Source of the DNA: Herbaspirillum sp.
GTDB taxonomy: Bacteria; Pseudomonadota; Gammaproteobacteria; Burkholderiales; Burkholderiaceae_D
Length of the DNA: 64,000 nucleotides
Reading direction: 5' to 3'
Assembly: GCF_017744395.1 (NCBI RefSeq)
Contig: NZ_JAGIBI010000001.1
Coordinates: forward strand, 1,202,983-1,266,982
A program made the position numbers and the translations under genes. Below are positions 45,403-53,593 of the stretch, one piece after another; the stretch's first letter is position 1, and each line of letters begins with the position of its first letter. Under the pieces are notes generated by a model, which had not been told where the DNA came from, made no database searches, and worked only from the letters and a program-made list of their open reading frames with translations.

Positions 45403-46278
45403 ATGGGCAGCGGCGCGCCGGCGGCCTGTGCCGCCGCCCTGCTCCTGATGGCGCCATCGCTGCATGCCGAGGTCACCGTCAAGGACGACCTCGGTCATCC
45501 GGTCACGCTGGCGCAGCCCGCCCGGCGCATCGTCAGCCTGGCGCCGCACATCACCGAACTGCTGTACGCGGCCGGCGCCGGCGACAAGCTGGTCGGCGCC
45601 ACCAGCTTCAGCGACTATCCCGCCGCCGCCCGCGCGCTCCCGTCTGTGGGCGGCTTCGCCCTGCTCGACCTGGAGCGCCTGCTGGCCCTCAAACCAGACC
45701 TGGTGGTCGCCTGGCCGGGCGGCAACAAGCCCTCGCAACTGGCGCGCTTGCGCGAGTTCGGCATCCCCGTCTATGAAAGCCAGCCGGAAGATTTCGGCAT
45801 GATCGCCGATGCGCTGGAAAAACTGGCGCGCCTGGCCGGCAGCGACAGCATCGGCAATGCCGCCGCCAGCGATTTCCGCGCGCGCTGGCAGGCGCTGCAA
45901 ACCCGCTATCGCGGCCGCGCCGAAGTCAGCGTGTTCTACCAGATCTGGAGCCAGCCGCTGATGACGCTCAACGGCCGCCACATGGTGTCTTCGGTACTGA
46001 AGCTGTGCGGGGGCCGCAACATCTTCGCCGGCCTGCAGCAGTTGGCGCCCACCGTCGATGCCGAGACCGTCATCGCGGCCGATCCGCAAGTCATCCTCAG
46101 CCCCAGCGACGTCAGCGGCCAGCCGCTGGACCGCTGGCACCAGTACGGGCGCATGCAGGCGGTGCGCAACCGGCACCTCTACACGGTCAACGCCGATTGG
46201 CTCAACCGCCCCGGGCCGCGGGTGCTGGATGCGGCGGAGCAGGTGTGCGGATTGCTGGACAACGCGCGCGCAAAATAA
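45403..46278 (+). CDS. btuF: Cobalamin ABC transporter substrate-binding protein BtuF
   Basis: A 291-residue periplasmic binding protein of the BtuF/FepB class. It has a short signal peptide (cleavage near LHA-EV), then PARRIVSLAPHITELLYAAGAGDKLVGATSFSDYP, the typical BtuF start, and LERLLALKPDLVVAW. The gene is coupled to panC and convergent with btuD, so it lies outside the riboswitch-controlled unit that holds the permease and ATPase. Helical-carrier ABC proteins of this class also bind haem and siderophores; the B12 riboswitch nearby settles the assignment. Confidence 0.9.
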   Translation: MGSGAPAACAAALLLMAPSLHAEVTVKDDLGHPVTLAQPARRIVSLAPHITELLYAAGAGDKLVGATSFSDYPAAARALPSVGGFALLDLERLLALKPDLVVAWPGGNKPSQLARLREFGIPVYESQPEDFGMIADALEKLARLAGSDSIGNAAASDFRARWQALQTRYRGRAEVSVFYQIWSQPLMTLNGRHMVSSVLKLCGGRNIFAGLQQLAPTVDAETVIAADPQVILSPSDVSGQPLDRWHQYGRMQAVRNRHLYTVNADWLNRPGPRVLDAAEQVCGLLDNARAK

Positions 46279-46289
46279 GGGCGGGCCTC

Positions 46290-47093
46290 TCAACCCGCAA
46301 ACATGGGAACAAACAGCCTGCGCCCATCCACCGTGACTTCCCGCAAACGGCAAGCGAAGGCATGTTCCAGGTAATCCAGCCGCAAGACCTCATCGCACGG
46401 GCCGGCCCGATAACCGTCCCCGGACAGGATCAGCACATGGGTAGCGAAGCCGGAGGCCAGGTTGATGTCGTGGCAGCTCGCCACCACCGCCTTGGCCTGC
46501 GACAGCGCGAGTCGGCGCAGCAAGGCCATGATGGATTGCTGTGCCGGAATGTCCTGGTGCGAAGTCGGCTCGTCCAGCAGGCATAGCGGCGGATCCTGTA
46601 CCAGCAGGGTCGCCAGCGCCACACGCTGGCGCTCGCCGCCGGACAGGCGGGTAATGTCGTCATGCAGGTGGCCCGCCATGCCGGCCTGCTCCAGCGCCTG
46701 CAGGGTGCGCGCCTGGAGCTCGCCGTCATCGGCCCGCAGGAAGCCGGCGCCATAGGGGAAGCGGCCGCTGGCCACCGTTTCCATCACCGAACTGGAAAAG
46801 GCATCGAACTGGTGCTGCGTCAGCAAGCCCCGCAAACGCGCCAGCGCCGCCGGCGCGTATTCTCGGTGCGGCCGCAGGTCATTGCCGCCGCCGATTTCCA
46901 GCAGCCCGTCATCCGGCGCGCGCAACCCGGCCAGCGTATGCAGCAAGGTGCTCTTGCCGATGCCGTTGCGGCCGAGGATGCACCAGAACTCGCCAGCACG
47001 GATATCCAGGTCCAGGCGACCCAGCAACGCACGGTCGCCGGCCTTGAGCGCCAGGCCGCGAATGCGCAGCAACGCTTGGGGAAAAGCGCTCAT
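46290..47093 (-). CDS. btuD: Cobalamin ABC transporter ATP-binding protein BtuD
   Basis: A 267-residue ATPase of the FecE/BtuD class. Walker A is LGRNGIGKSTLLHTLAG, the Q-loop is LTQHQFDAFSSSVMETV, the signature is LSGGERQRVALATLL and Walker B is LCLLDEPTSHQD. The start at 47093 overlaps the btuC stop (4 bases); a longer open frame upstream lies within btuC. It is the last gene of the receptor-btuC-btuD operon. Confidence 0.93.
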   Translation of the reverse strand: MSAFPQALLRIRGLALKAGDRALLGRLDLDIRAGEFWCILGRNGIGKSTLLHTLAGLRAPDDGLLEIGGGNDLRPHREYAPAALARLRGLLTQHQFDAFSSSVMETVASGRFPYGAGFLRADDGELQARTLQALEQAGMAGHLHDDITRLSGGERQRVALATLLVQDPPLCLLDEPTSHQDIPAQQSIMALLRRLALSQAKAVVASCHDINLASGFATHVLILSGDGYRAGPCDEVLRLDYLEHAFACRLREVTVDGRRLFVPMFAG

Positions 47094-48073
47094 GCCCGGC
47101 TCCGCGCCAACAACCACAAGAACACCGGCACCCCGACCAGCGCCGTGATGACCCCCACCGGCAACTGCGCCGGCGCGGCCACGGTGCGCGCCGCCAGGTC
47201 GGCCAGCGCCAGCGCCGCGCCGCCGCCCAGCACCGAAGCCGGCAACAGCAGGCGCTGGTCGTTGCCGACCAGCAGGCGCAAGGTATGCGGCACCACCAGG
47301 CCGACGAAGCCGATGGTGCCGGCCATGGCGACCGCCGCCGCCGTGGCCGCCGATGCCGCGCACAGCGTCATCACGCGCAGGCGCAGGACCGGCACCCCCA
47401 GCAATTGGGCGAAACTGTCGCCGCGCGCCAGCAGGTTCAGCGCCGGCGCATGGCGCACCGCCCACAGCAGCGCCAGCAGCAGCACGCCCGCGGCCAATGG
47501 CAACAGGCGCGCGTCATCGAGGTCGCCGATCAGCCAGAACACCATGCCGCGCAACTGCGAATCGGGCGCGATCGACAAGGAAAGGGAAATGACGGCGCCG
47601 AAACCCGCGGCCAGCATCACGCCGGTCAGCAGCAGGCGCTGGCTCGACAGCAGCGGCGACAAGGCCAGGTGCCGCAGCGACTGGCGCACCAGCCCGAACA
47701 GCAGCAGCACCGCCAGCGCCGCCCCCAGCAAGGCGCCGGGCGCGGTGACCAGATGCGGCGACAAGCCGAAGTACAACGCCGCCAGCATGGACAGCAAGGC
47801 GCCGGCCGCCGCCCCGCCCGACAAGCCCAACACATAGGGATCGGCCAGAGGATTGCGCAGCAGCACCTGCATCAGCGCGCCGGCCAGTGCCAGCAAGGCG
47901 CCTACGGCGAACGCCGTCAGCGCGCGCGGCACGCGCAAGGACAGCATCAGGGAAACGGTATCGGCCGATGCCGATGGACGCAGGCAACCGCTGCTGCCGC
48001 ACAATGCGGCCGCCGCCAGTGCGAACACGGACAGCAGCAGCAAGGCGGACAACAGCCAGAAGTAACGTCGCAT
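47090..48073 (-). CDS. btuC: Cobalamin ABC transporter permease BtuC
   Basis: A 327-residue FecCD/BtuC-family permease with about ten membrane helices. Family segments are LRVPRALTAFAVGALLALAGALMQ, NPLADPYVLGLSGGAA (cytoplasmic loop), and GTIGFVGLVVPHTLRLLVGND near the coupling helix. It lies 32 bases downstream of the TonB-dependent receptor and overlaps btuD. Confidence 0.95.
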   Translation of the reverse strand: MRRYFWLLSALLLLSVFALAAAALCGSSGCLRPSASADTVSLMLSLRVPRALTAFAVGALLALAGALMQVLLRNPLADPYVLGLSGGAAAGALLSMLAALYFGLSPHLVTAPGALLGAALAVLLLFGLVRQSLRHLALSPLLSSQRLLLTGVMLAAGFGAVISLSLSIAPDSQLRGMVFWLIGDLDDARLLPLAAGVLLLALLWAVRHAPALNLLARGDSFAQLLGVPVLRLRVMTLCAASAATAAAVAMAGTIGFVGLVVPHTLRLLVGNDQRLLLPASVLGGGAALALADLAARTVAAPAQLPVGVITALVGVPVFLWLLARSRA

Positions 48074-48105
48074 CGGTATAGCGGCCAGGGGTCAGGAAAG
48101 CATCG

Positions 48106-50106
48106 TCAGAAATCGTAGCGGGCGGTGAATTTTACCGCCCGGCCGTTTTCCGGGTAGATGCCGCCCTGGCAGGCAAAGGCTTGCGAGAAATAATTGCGAT
48201 CGGTCAGGTTGGTGCCGGTCAGGGCGAACTCCCATGCATTCACGCGCACGGCATAGCGAGCATCCAATGTCGTGTAAGACGGCATGCGTGCCGCGCAGGT
48301 GTTGGCGAAGTCGGAACCATAGCGCTGGCTATCGACCCAGCGCACCCCGGCGTCGGCACTCTGGTTGCCCGATTTCCAGTTGACCCGGGCGGAAAACATA
48401 TTCTTCGGCACCAGAGCCAGTTCCTTGCCGTTGTTGACGCCCTCGGTGAACTTGGCCTCGACATGCTGGTAGGTCGCGCTGGCGGTGACGGTGTCAGTCA
48501 CACGTACCTTGCCCTCCAATTCAATCCCCTGGTGCTTGGTGGGATCGAGGTTGGTGTTGGCGCCAAAGAAACCAACTGTCGGATCGTAGTAAATCTCGTC
48601 TCGCACGCGGTGGCGGAACCACTTGGCCGTCAACTGGCGATCGGCCGAGCCCCAGGTCGCTCCGAATTCCAGGTCATGCGAGACCTGGGGCTTGAGGATC
48701 TGGCCGGTCGGCAAGCCGTTGGCATTGTTTTCATCGACAGTCGCCAGGCGGTAACTCTGTCCGGTCTTGACGAAGATACGCAGCGACGGCACCAGCGCAT
48801 AGCTGGCTTGCAGGTCCCAGGCATTGACGCCGGTGCTCATGCCATAACCCGCGGATGTGCTGCTTTGCGTGAAGATCTCGCGGCGCACACCGGCGGCGAT
48901 GCGGGCGTTCTTGGCGAATTCGACTTCATCGCGCAGGTAGAAGGCCTTGGAGCGCTGGCTGGCGTCGGAGCTGCTAGGGAAGCCGGCAAAGGACGAATTG
49001 CCATTCAAGTTCCATTCCGACAGATCGACCCCGGCGATCAACTCGTTCTTTACCCCGCCGCTCTCCAGCACATGGCGAATGCGCGGCGAGAATTGGGTAT
49101 TACGTACATTGGTGTTGGATTGGAAAGTGCTCGATACAAAGTTTGCGCGCGCCACCTTTTCCCGATGCGACAATTCAGCCGCAACGTCGAAAGCACCGAA
49201 GCGGCGTTCCAGGAAGGCCGTGATGCTGTTGTTGTCATACGAACCATAGTCGAACGGTGTTTTGGTCTGACGCGGATTGGCATTGAACTGCGCCAGCGAA
49301 AGCGCGCCGGCCAAGCCATAATCGGCTTGCGCGATATTGGCGCGCAAGCCGAAGCGCCAGTCGCTGGCGAACCATTGCACCGTGGTGCTGAAATTTTCCT
49401 GGTTGGAGTGGGTATTATCGCGCCAGCCGTCGCTACGCGCCTTGGCGTAGCTGGCATCAATCGACATGTTCTCCCAACCGCGCGAAACAAAGGCGCGGCC
49501 AGCACGCTGGCCGTCGGTGCCGACTTCGCCGACGATGGAACCGTAACCGGCATTGGCCTGCGGGCGCTTGGTGATGATCTGGATAGTGCCGCCGGTAGCG
49601 CCGCTGCCGTACAGCACGCTACTGCCGCCGCGCACGATTTCGATGCGCTCGACGGTCTCGATGGGAATCGAGGACAGCAGCGGCGTGGTCAATTCATTTT
49701 CCGAAATGCGCACACCATCCACCAGCACCACCATGTTCTGGTCGCCATTGGTGCCGAAGCCCCGCAAATCCAGCGGGAAGTCATTCGGGCCGGCTAAACT
49801 CTGGCGACCATAGACGCCGCCCAGCTTGCGGATCGCCTCGTTGGCGTTGTCGATGCCGGCCTCACGGATCTGCTCGGCGGTAATCACGGTAGCAGCGACC
49901 GGCGGAAACGCCGGATCATTCGGAAAACGCGAGGCCGAAACCACCACCGGCGCCAGGGTGCCGTTGGCGGCGGCATTACCGCTGGTCTGGGCCTGCGCCG
50001 GGGTGTAGCTCCATGCTGCCAACGCGGACAAAGTGAGCGAAACGGCGGCGCGCAGGGCGGCCGGCTTGCCGGCCTTGCGGCGCGGCTGGAATTGGGATTG
50101 CTTCAT
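48106..50106 (-). CDS. btuB: TonB-dependent outer-membrane receptor, BtuB-like
   Basis: A 666-residue outer-membrane receptor. A leader (to about residue 40, YTPAQA) is followed by the TonB box region (TLAPVVVSASRF), a plug domain (DFPLDLRGFGTNGDQNMVVLVDGVRIS ... IEIVRGGSSVLYGSGATGGTIQI) and a beta-barrel ending in KFTARYDF with the C-terminal Phe needed for barrel insertion. A cobalamin riboswitch lies in its leader RNA and btuC-btuD follow, so it takes up B12 or a corrinoid precursor. The start codon at 50106 lacks a clear ribosome-binding site, consistent with riboswitch control of translation. Confidence 0.92.
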   Translation of the reverse strand: MKQSQFQPRRKAGKPAALRAAVSLTLSALAAWSYTPAQAQTSGNAAANGTLAPVVVSASRFPNDPAFPPVAATVITAEQIREAGIDNANEAIRKLGGVYGRQSLAGPNDFPLDLRGFGTNGDQNMVVLVDGVRISENELTTPLLSSIPIETVERIEIVRGGSSVLYGSGATGGTIQIITKRPQANAGYGSIVGEVGTDGQRAGRAFVSRGWENMSIDASYAKARSDGWRDNTHSNQENFSTTVQWFASDWRFGLRANIAQADYGLAGALSLAQFNANPRQTKTPFDYGSYDNNSITAFLERRFGAFDVAAELSHREKVARANFVSSTFQSNTNVRNTQFSPRIRHVLESGGVKNELIAGVDLSEWNLNGNSSFAGFPSSSDASQRSKAFYLRDEVEFAKNARIAAGVRREIFTQSSTSAGYGMSTGVNAWDLQASYALVPSLRIFVKTGQSYRLATVDENNANGLPTGQILKPQVSHDLEFGATWGSADRQLTAKWFRHRVRDEIYYDPTVGFFGANTNLDPTKHQGIELEGKVRVTDTVTASATYQHVEAKFTEGVNNGKELALVPKNMFSARVNWKSGNQSADAGVRWVDSQRYGSDFANTCAARMPSYTTLDARYAVRVNAWEFALTGTNLTDRNYFSQAFACQGGIYPENGRAVKFTARYDF

Positions 50107-50188
50107 TGTGGGTATAAAAATGTGAGTTCTCCGGCCTGCCTCCCCGCAAGCCGGATTCCACGGAAACCGTTAAGTCCCCTCCTGTCTT

Positions 50189-50439
50189 GGCCGGTATCCG
50201 GGCTTCAGGCGGCACCATCGGCCTTCCCATGCCGCGGCTTGCGCCGAAAGCACAGTGGCTTGGAGATGGATGGCCGGCCTCCTGACTGGATGCGAAAGCA
50301 TCCGGGGGCCGGCGCCTGATTACCGTTGCGGGGGCAGCACACGTTACTTTTTGACAATGCGGATGCGGCATCCGGCATGCGCCAGTTCGTGTTTCCCGTT
50401 TAACTGCGGGCGCGGACGCGCCTGCGGGCACCAAAACCG
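50189..50439 (-). ncRNA. Cobalamin (AdoCbl-type) riboswitch
   Basis: Read on the minus strand the element shows the conserved blocks in order: GGTGCC near 50432, AAACGGGAAAC near 50401, GCTGCCCCCGCAACGGTAA (about 50338-50320), the B12 box AGCCACTG (about 50256-50263), CATGGGAAGGC (about 50222-50232) and AAGCCCGGATACCGGCC (50189-50205). About 80 bases of expression platform remain before the receptor start at 50106. Binding of adenosylcobalamin should reduce expression of the receptor-btuC-btuD operon. Confidence 0.95.
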
Positions 50440-50915
50440 CGCAATTGTAAGCGCGACGAAGGCAACGCAACAAGGCCGGCGTGGCGTCTGAGGCACATCA
50501 AGGAAATGCGTCCCAAAGATTGCTTTTCGGAAAAAGCTCGCTAAAATTTGCCGCGGCGTCGCAAAAGAATGGAAAATCGCCACAAGCGGGGTCGGATCGA
50601 GGGGATCCGGGCCACGGGGAAATGGGAACAAATGGGGGGATTTCACTCGCTATTTGGCCGATGGCTCGGCCGATACGCGCCCTATACTCAGCCAACCGGT
50701 AACTTGGGCCGGTCTGGCGCCAGCCGGAACCGCCCGATCGCTGTCGCGGCCTGACGGCCTTCAGACTCCGACCACTTGTGCCGATAAGCATTGGATACCC
50801 CTGCCACCCGGGCCAGGCGTTTCAAGCGTCAAACGCAGCTTCAAGAGACGCCCGTTGGGCCTGCCGGAACGGGCAACATGGAAGTGCACCAAATTTGTAG
50901 GGAGAACCTGAGATC
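50440..50915. other. Intergenic region between the B12 operon and cheZ
   Basis: About 475 bases without a supported gene. On the minus strand TACAAT at 50444-50449 could be the -10 element of the riboswitch transcript, placing its start near 50438. On the plus strand GCCGATAC at 50669-50676 resembles the -10 box of flagellar sigma-28 (GCCGATAA); the matching -35 position 15 bases upstream reads CTAT, a poor fit to TAAA. The short open frames here have no homology-like features. A ribosome-binding site AGGGAG (about 50900) serves cheZ. Confidence 0.5.
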
Positions 50916-51638
50916 ATGAGCGACGACGTTGATTTGGAAGCATTGTTTGACGAGATTTCCGCGCAGACGCTGCCGGCGATGACCGCCGAAGCGGCGCCTG
51001 CCGCCGCCGCGCAGCCGGCCGTCGCCGAAGACCAGTCGGACAAGCCGATGTACGAACGCCTGGGCGGCATCGTGCGCCTGCTGCACGATTCGATGCGCGA
51101 ACTGGGCTACGACCGCTCCCTGACCGACGTCGCCGCCCAGATCGGCGATGCGCAAGGCCGCCTGGAACACGTCGCCACCCTGACCGAGCAGGCCGCCAAC
51201 AAGGTGCTCAACGCGCTGGATTCGGGCATGCCCGCCCAGGATCGCCTGCAAGAGCACGCCAAGGACATCAACGAGCGCTGGGCCAGGCTGTATGCCGGCC
51301 AGATGAGCATCGACGAATTCAAGCAATTGGCCGGCGACTCGCAGAAATTCTCCAGCGCGGTGCTGGAATCGACCGAAGCGGAAAAGGCCCGCATGCTGGA
51401 AATCATGATGGCCCAGGACTTCCAGGACATCACCGGCCAGCTGATCAAGAAGATCGTCGGCATCACCGCCGTCGCCGAACGCGAACTGGCGCAACTGCTG
51501 CGCGACAACGCGCCGCCGGAAGTGCGCGCGCAGATCGAAGCGGAAAAGCCGGTTTCCCTGCTCAACGGCCCTGCCGCTCCCGGCACCGCCATGGGCCAGA
51601 ATGACGTGGACGACTTACTCGATAGCCTGGGGTTCTAA
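50916..51638 (+). CDS. cheZ: Chemotaxis protein phosphatase CheZ
   Basis: CheZ speeds dephosphorylation of CheY-P at the flagellar/chemotaxis machinery. The 240-residue helical protein has the catalytic segment MAQDFQDITGQLIKKIV (the Gln of DFQDITGQ acts on CheY-P) and a C-terminal CheY-binding peptide QNDVDDLLDSLGF joined by a flexible Pro/Ala linker. The N-terminal 45 residues are Ala-rich and nonconserved. It overlaps the following cheA gene at TAATG; cheY is not in this window. Confidence 0.94.
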   Translation: MSDDVDLEALFDEISAQTLPAMTAEAAPAAAAQPAVAEDQSDKPMYERLGGIVRLLHDSMRELGYDRSLTDVAAQIGDAQGRLEHVATLTEQAANKVLNALDSGMPAQDRLQEHAKDINERWARLYAGQMSIDEFKQLAGDSQKFSSAVLESTEAEKARMLEIMMAQDFQDITGQLIKKIVGITAVAERELAQLLRDNAPPEVRAQIEAEKPVSLLNGPAAPGTAMGQNDVDDLLDSLGF

Positions 51639-53515
51639 TGGATGACGAAATGCTCAAGGATTTTGTCGTGGAAGCGTTGGAGCTGGCCTCCAACGTGGAA
51701 GAGCATCTGCTGACGCTCGAACGGCATCCTGACGATCTGGAAATCCTCAATGCGGTGTTCCGCGCGTTCCATACCATCAAGGGCGGCGCCGGCTTCGTCA
51801 ACCTGCCGGCCATGGTATCGGCCTGCCACCTGACGGAAAACCTGTTCGACGCGCTGCGCACCGGCAAGGCGCCGGTCACGCCGCTGGCGATCGAAGCCGC
51901 GCTGCAAGCCAGCGGTTTCGTGGCCGACCAGTTGAACGAACTCTCCAACGGCGCCGCGCCCGACAGCCTGGCCTCGATGCCGCCGACCCTGGAAGGCATC
52001 CTGACCCAGGCCATCGAAGGCAAGAGCGGCACCCCCGCCGCGGCGGCAGCTCCAGCGGCAGCGCCTGCATCCGCACCGGCGGCTCCCGCGGGCCAAGCCG
52101 CGCCCAACGGCGCCAGCGTCATGAAGGACGGCCAGCTGGATTGGGAATCGATGTACCAGGCCGTGACCGGCGCCTCGGCCGGTACGCCGGCCACCGGCGT
52201 CAGCGCGCCTGTTGCCGCCGCGGTGGAAGCCGCGCCCGCCCCGGCTGCCGCCTCCGCGGCAGAAGCCGGCGGCGACGCCAAGCCGGCCGCCGGCGCCCCG
52301 CAGCATAACCGCCGCGCCTCGGACAGCGCCAAGGAAGAAAGCATCCGTATCGACGCCGGCAAGCTCGACGCCCTGCTGGAAGTGGCCGGCGAATCGGTGC
52401 AAGCCGCCAACCAGGCCGCCGTGCTGCTGGAAAAGCTGCAGCAATTCAAGTTCGAAGGCACCGCCGCGGCGCTGATGTCGACGCTGGCCGAAACGCTGGG
52501 CCGCGCCTCGCGCTATTCCAGCGAACTGCAGCGCGCCACGCTGTCGACCCGCATGCAGCCGGTCGGCCGCCTGTTCCAGAAATTCCCGCGCCTGGTGCGC
52601 GAACTGGCCAAGGATCTCGGCAAGGATGTCGACCTGGTCATCACCGGCGCCGAAACCGAAGTCGACCGCGTGGTGGTGGACAGCCTCTACGACCCGCTGG
52701 TGCACATGCTGCGCAACTCGCTGGACCACGGCATCGAAGTCGACCGCGCCGCCGCCGGCAAACCGAACAAGGCCACCATCTCGCTGCACGCATGGCAGGC
52801 CGGCAGCAGCGTCATGATCGAAGTGTTCGACGACGGCAAGGGCATGGATCCCGAGATGCTGCGCAACAAGGCGCTGGCCAAGGGCCTGATCACCGAGCAC
52901 CAGGCGCTGACCGCCGATGAGGCGCTGCAACTGGTGTTCCTGCCCGGCTTCTCGACCAAGGAAGTGGCTTCCAGCGTGTCCGGCCGCGGCGTCGGCATGG
53001 ACGTGGTCAAGACCGCGGTGGAAAAGCACCGCGGCACCATCCGCATCGACTCGACCATCGGCAAGGGCACCAAGTTCTCGATCCGCCTGCCGATCGAACT
53101 GTCGATCATCCCGACCATGCTGGTGCGCTGCGCCGGCGCGCCGCTGGCGCTGCCGATGGCGGTGGTGGAACGCGTGGTCGAACTGCCGGAAACCTTCGAC
53201 GAAGTCGGCGGCGCGCCGGTGCTGCGCGACCAGGGCCGCCCGCTGCCGGTGCATTCGCTGGCCGGGGTCCTGGGCTACGAACCGGGCAACGAACGCGTGG
53301 GCGTGGTGATGGCGGTGCCGCATCCCTACATCCTCGGCGTGCAATCGGTGGAAGGCACGGCCGACCTGGTGATCAAGCCGCTCACGGCGATCCATACCAA
53401 CGGCATCACCGGCACGGCCCGTTCGGCCGAAGGCGAACTGGTGCTGGTAGTGGGCCTGTCCTTCCTGCTGGACGGCTGCAACGACACCGAACGTTCGGCG
53501 GTGGCGCAAGTCTGA
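51638..53515 (+). CDS. cheA: CheA-type chemotaxis histidine kinase lacking an evident P2 domain
   Basis: A 625-residue CheA-like kinase. P1 (HPt) carries the phosphoryl His45 in FRAFHTIKGGAGFV. Residues about 137-225 are an Ala/Pro-rich low-complexity linker where the CheY/CheB-binding P2 domain normally lies. Dimerisation domain P3 starts near IRIDAGKLDALLEVAGE. The ATPase domain has the N-box HMLRNSLDHGIE, G1 DDGKGMD and G2 GRGVGMDVVK. The C-terminal P5 (CheW-like) domain runs from about 495. Start overlaps the cheZ stop. Without P2 it may phosphorylate its regulator more slowly or serve a separate pathway. Confidence 0.9.
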   Translation: MDDEMLKDFVVEALELASNVEEHLLTLERHPDDLEILNAVFRAFHTIKGGAGFVNLPAMVSACHLTENLFDALRTGKAPVTPLAIEAALQASGFVADQLNELSNGAAPDSLASMPPTLEGILTQAIEGKSGTPAAAAAPAAAPASAPAAPAGQAAPNGASVMKDGQLDWESMYQAVTGASAGTPATGVSAPVAAAVEAAPAPAAASAAEAGGDAKPAAGAPQHNRRASDSAKEESIRIDAGKLDALLEVAGESVQAANQAAVLLEKLQQFKFEGTAAALMSTLAETLGRASRYSSELQRATLSTRMQPVGRLFQKFPRLVRELAKDLGKDVDLVITGAETEVDRVVVDSLYDPLVHMLRNSLDHGIEVDRAAAGKPNKATISLHAWQAGSSVMIEVFDDGKGMDPEMLRNKALAKGLITEHQALTADEALQLVFLPGFSTKEVASSVSGRGVGMDVVKTAVEKHRGTIRIDSTIGKGTKFSIRLPIELSIIPTMLVRCAGAPLALPMAVVERVVELPETFDEVGGAPVLRDQGRPLPVHSLAGVLGYEPGNERVGVVMAVPHPYILGVQSVEGTADLVIKPLTAIHTNGITGTARSAEGELVLVVGLSFLLDGCNDTERSAVAQV

Positions 53516-53543
53516 CGGCGCAAGCGCAAAACGTCCGAGTCAA

Positions 53544-53579
53544 AAAAACGGCCGGGTCTGCTCAGACCCGGCCGTTTTT
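53544..53579. terminator. Bidirectional terminator between cheA and the CLC gene
   Basis: AAAAACGGCCGGGTCT / AGACCCGGCCGTTTTT is a perfect 16-pair stem with loop GCTC, with T-runs in both directions between convergent genes. Confidence 0.96.
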
Positions 53580-53593
53580 CATTGTGCTGCCTG

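Noticed and set aside
48181..49797. A 538-residue plus-strand frame opposite the TonB-dependent receptor
   Set aside because: The minus-strand receptor has plug and barrel motifs and a C-terminal Phe; the plus frame has no ribosome-binding site or motif.
50669..50676. A firm sigma-28 promoter for cheZ-cheA
   Set aside because: The -10 box fits in seven of eight positions, but the -35 position reads CTAT and the distance to cheZ is about 240 bases, so it is kept only as a weak candidate.
50481..50911. Small open frames in the gap before cheZ
   Set aside because: There is no ribosome-binding site, homology-like pattern or consistent codon use, and several frames overlap each other.
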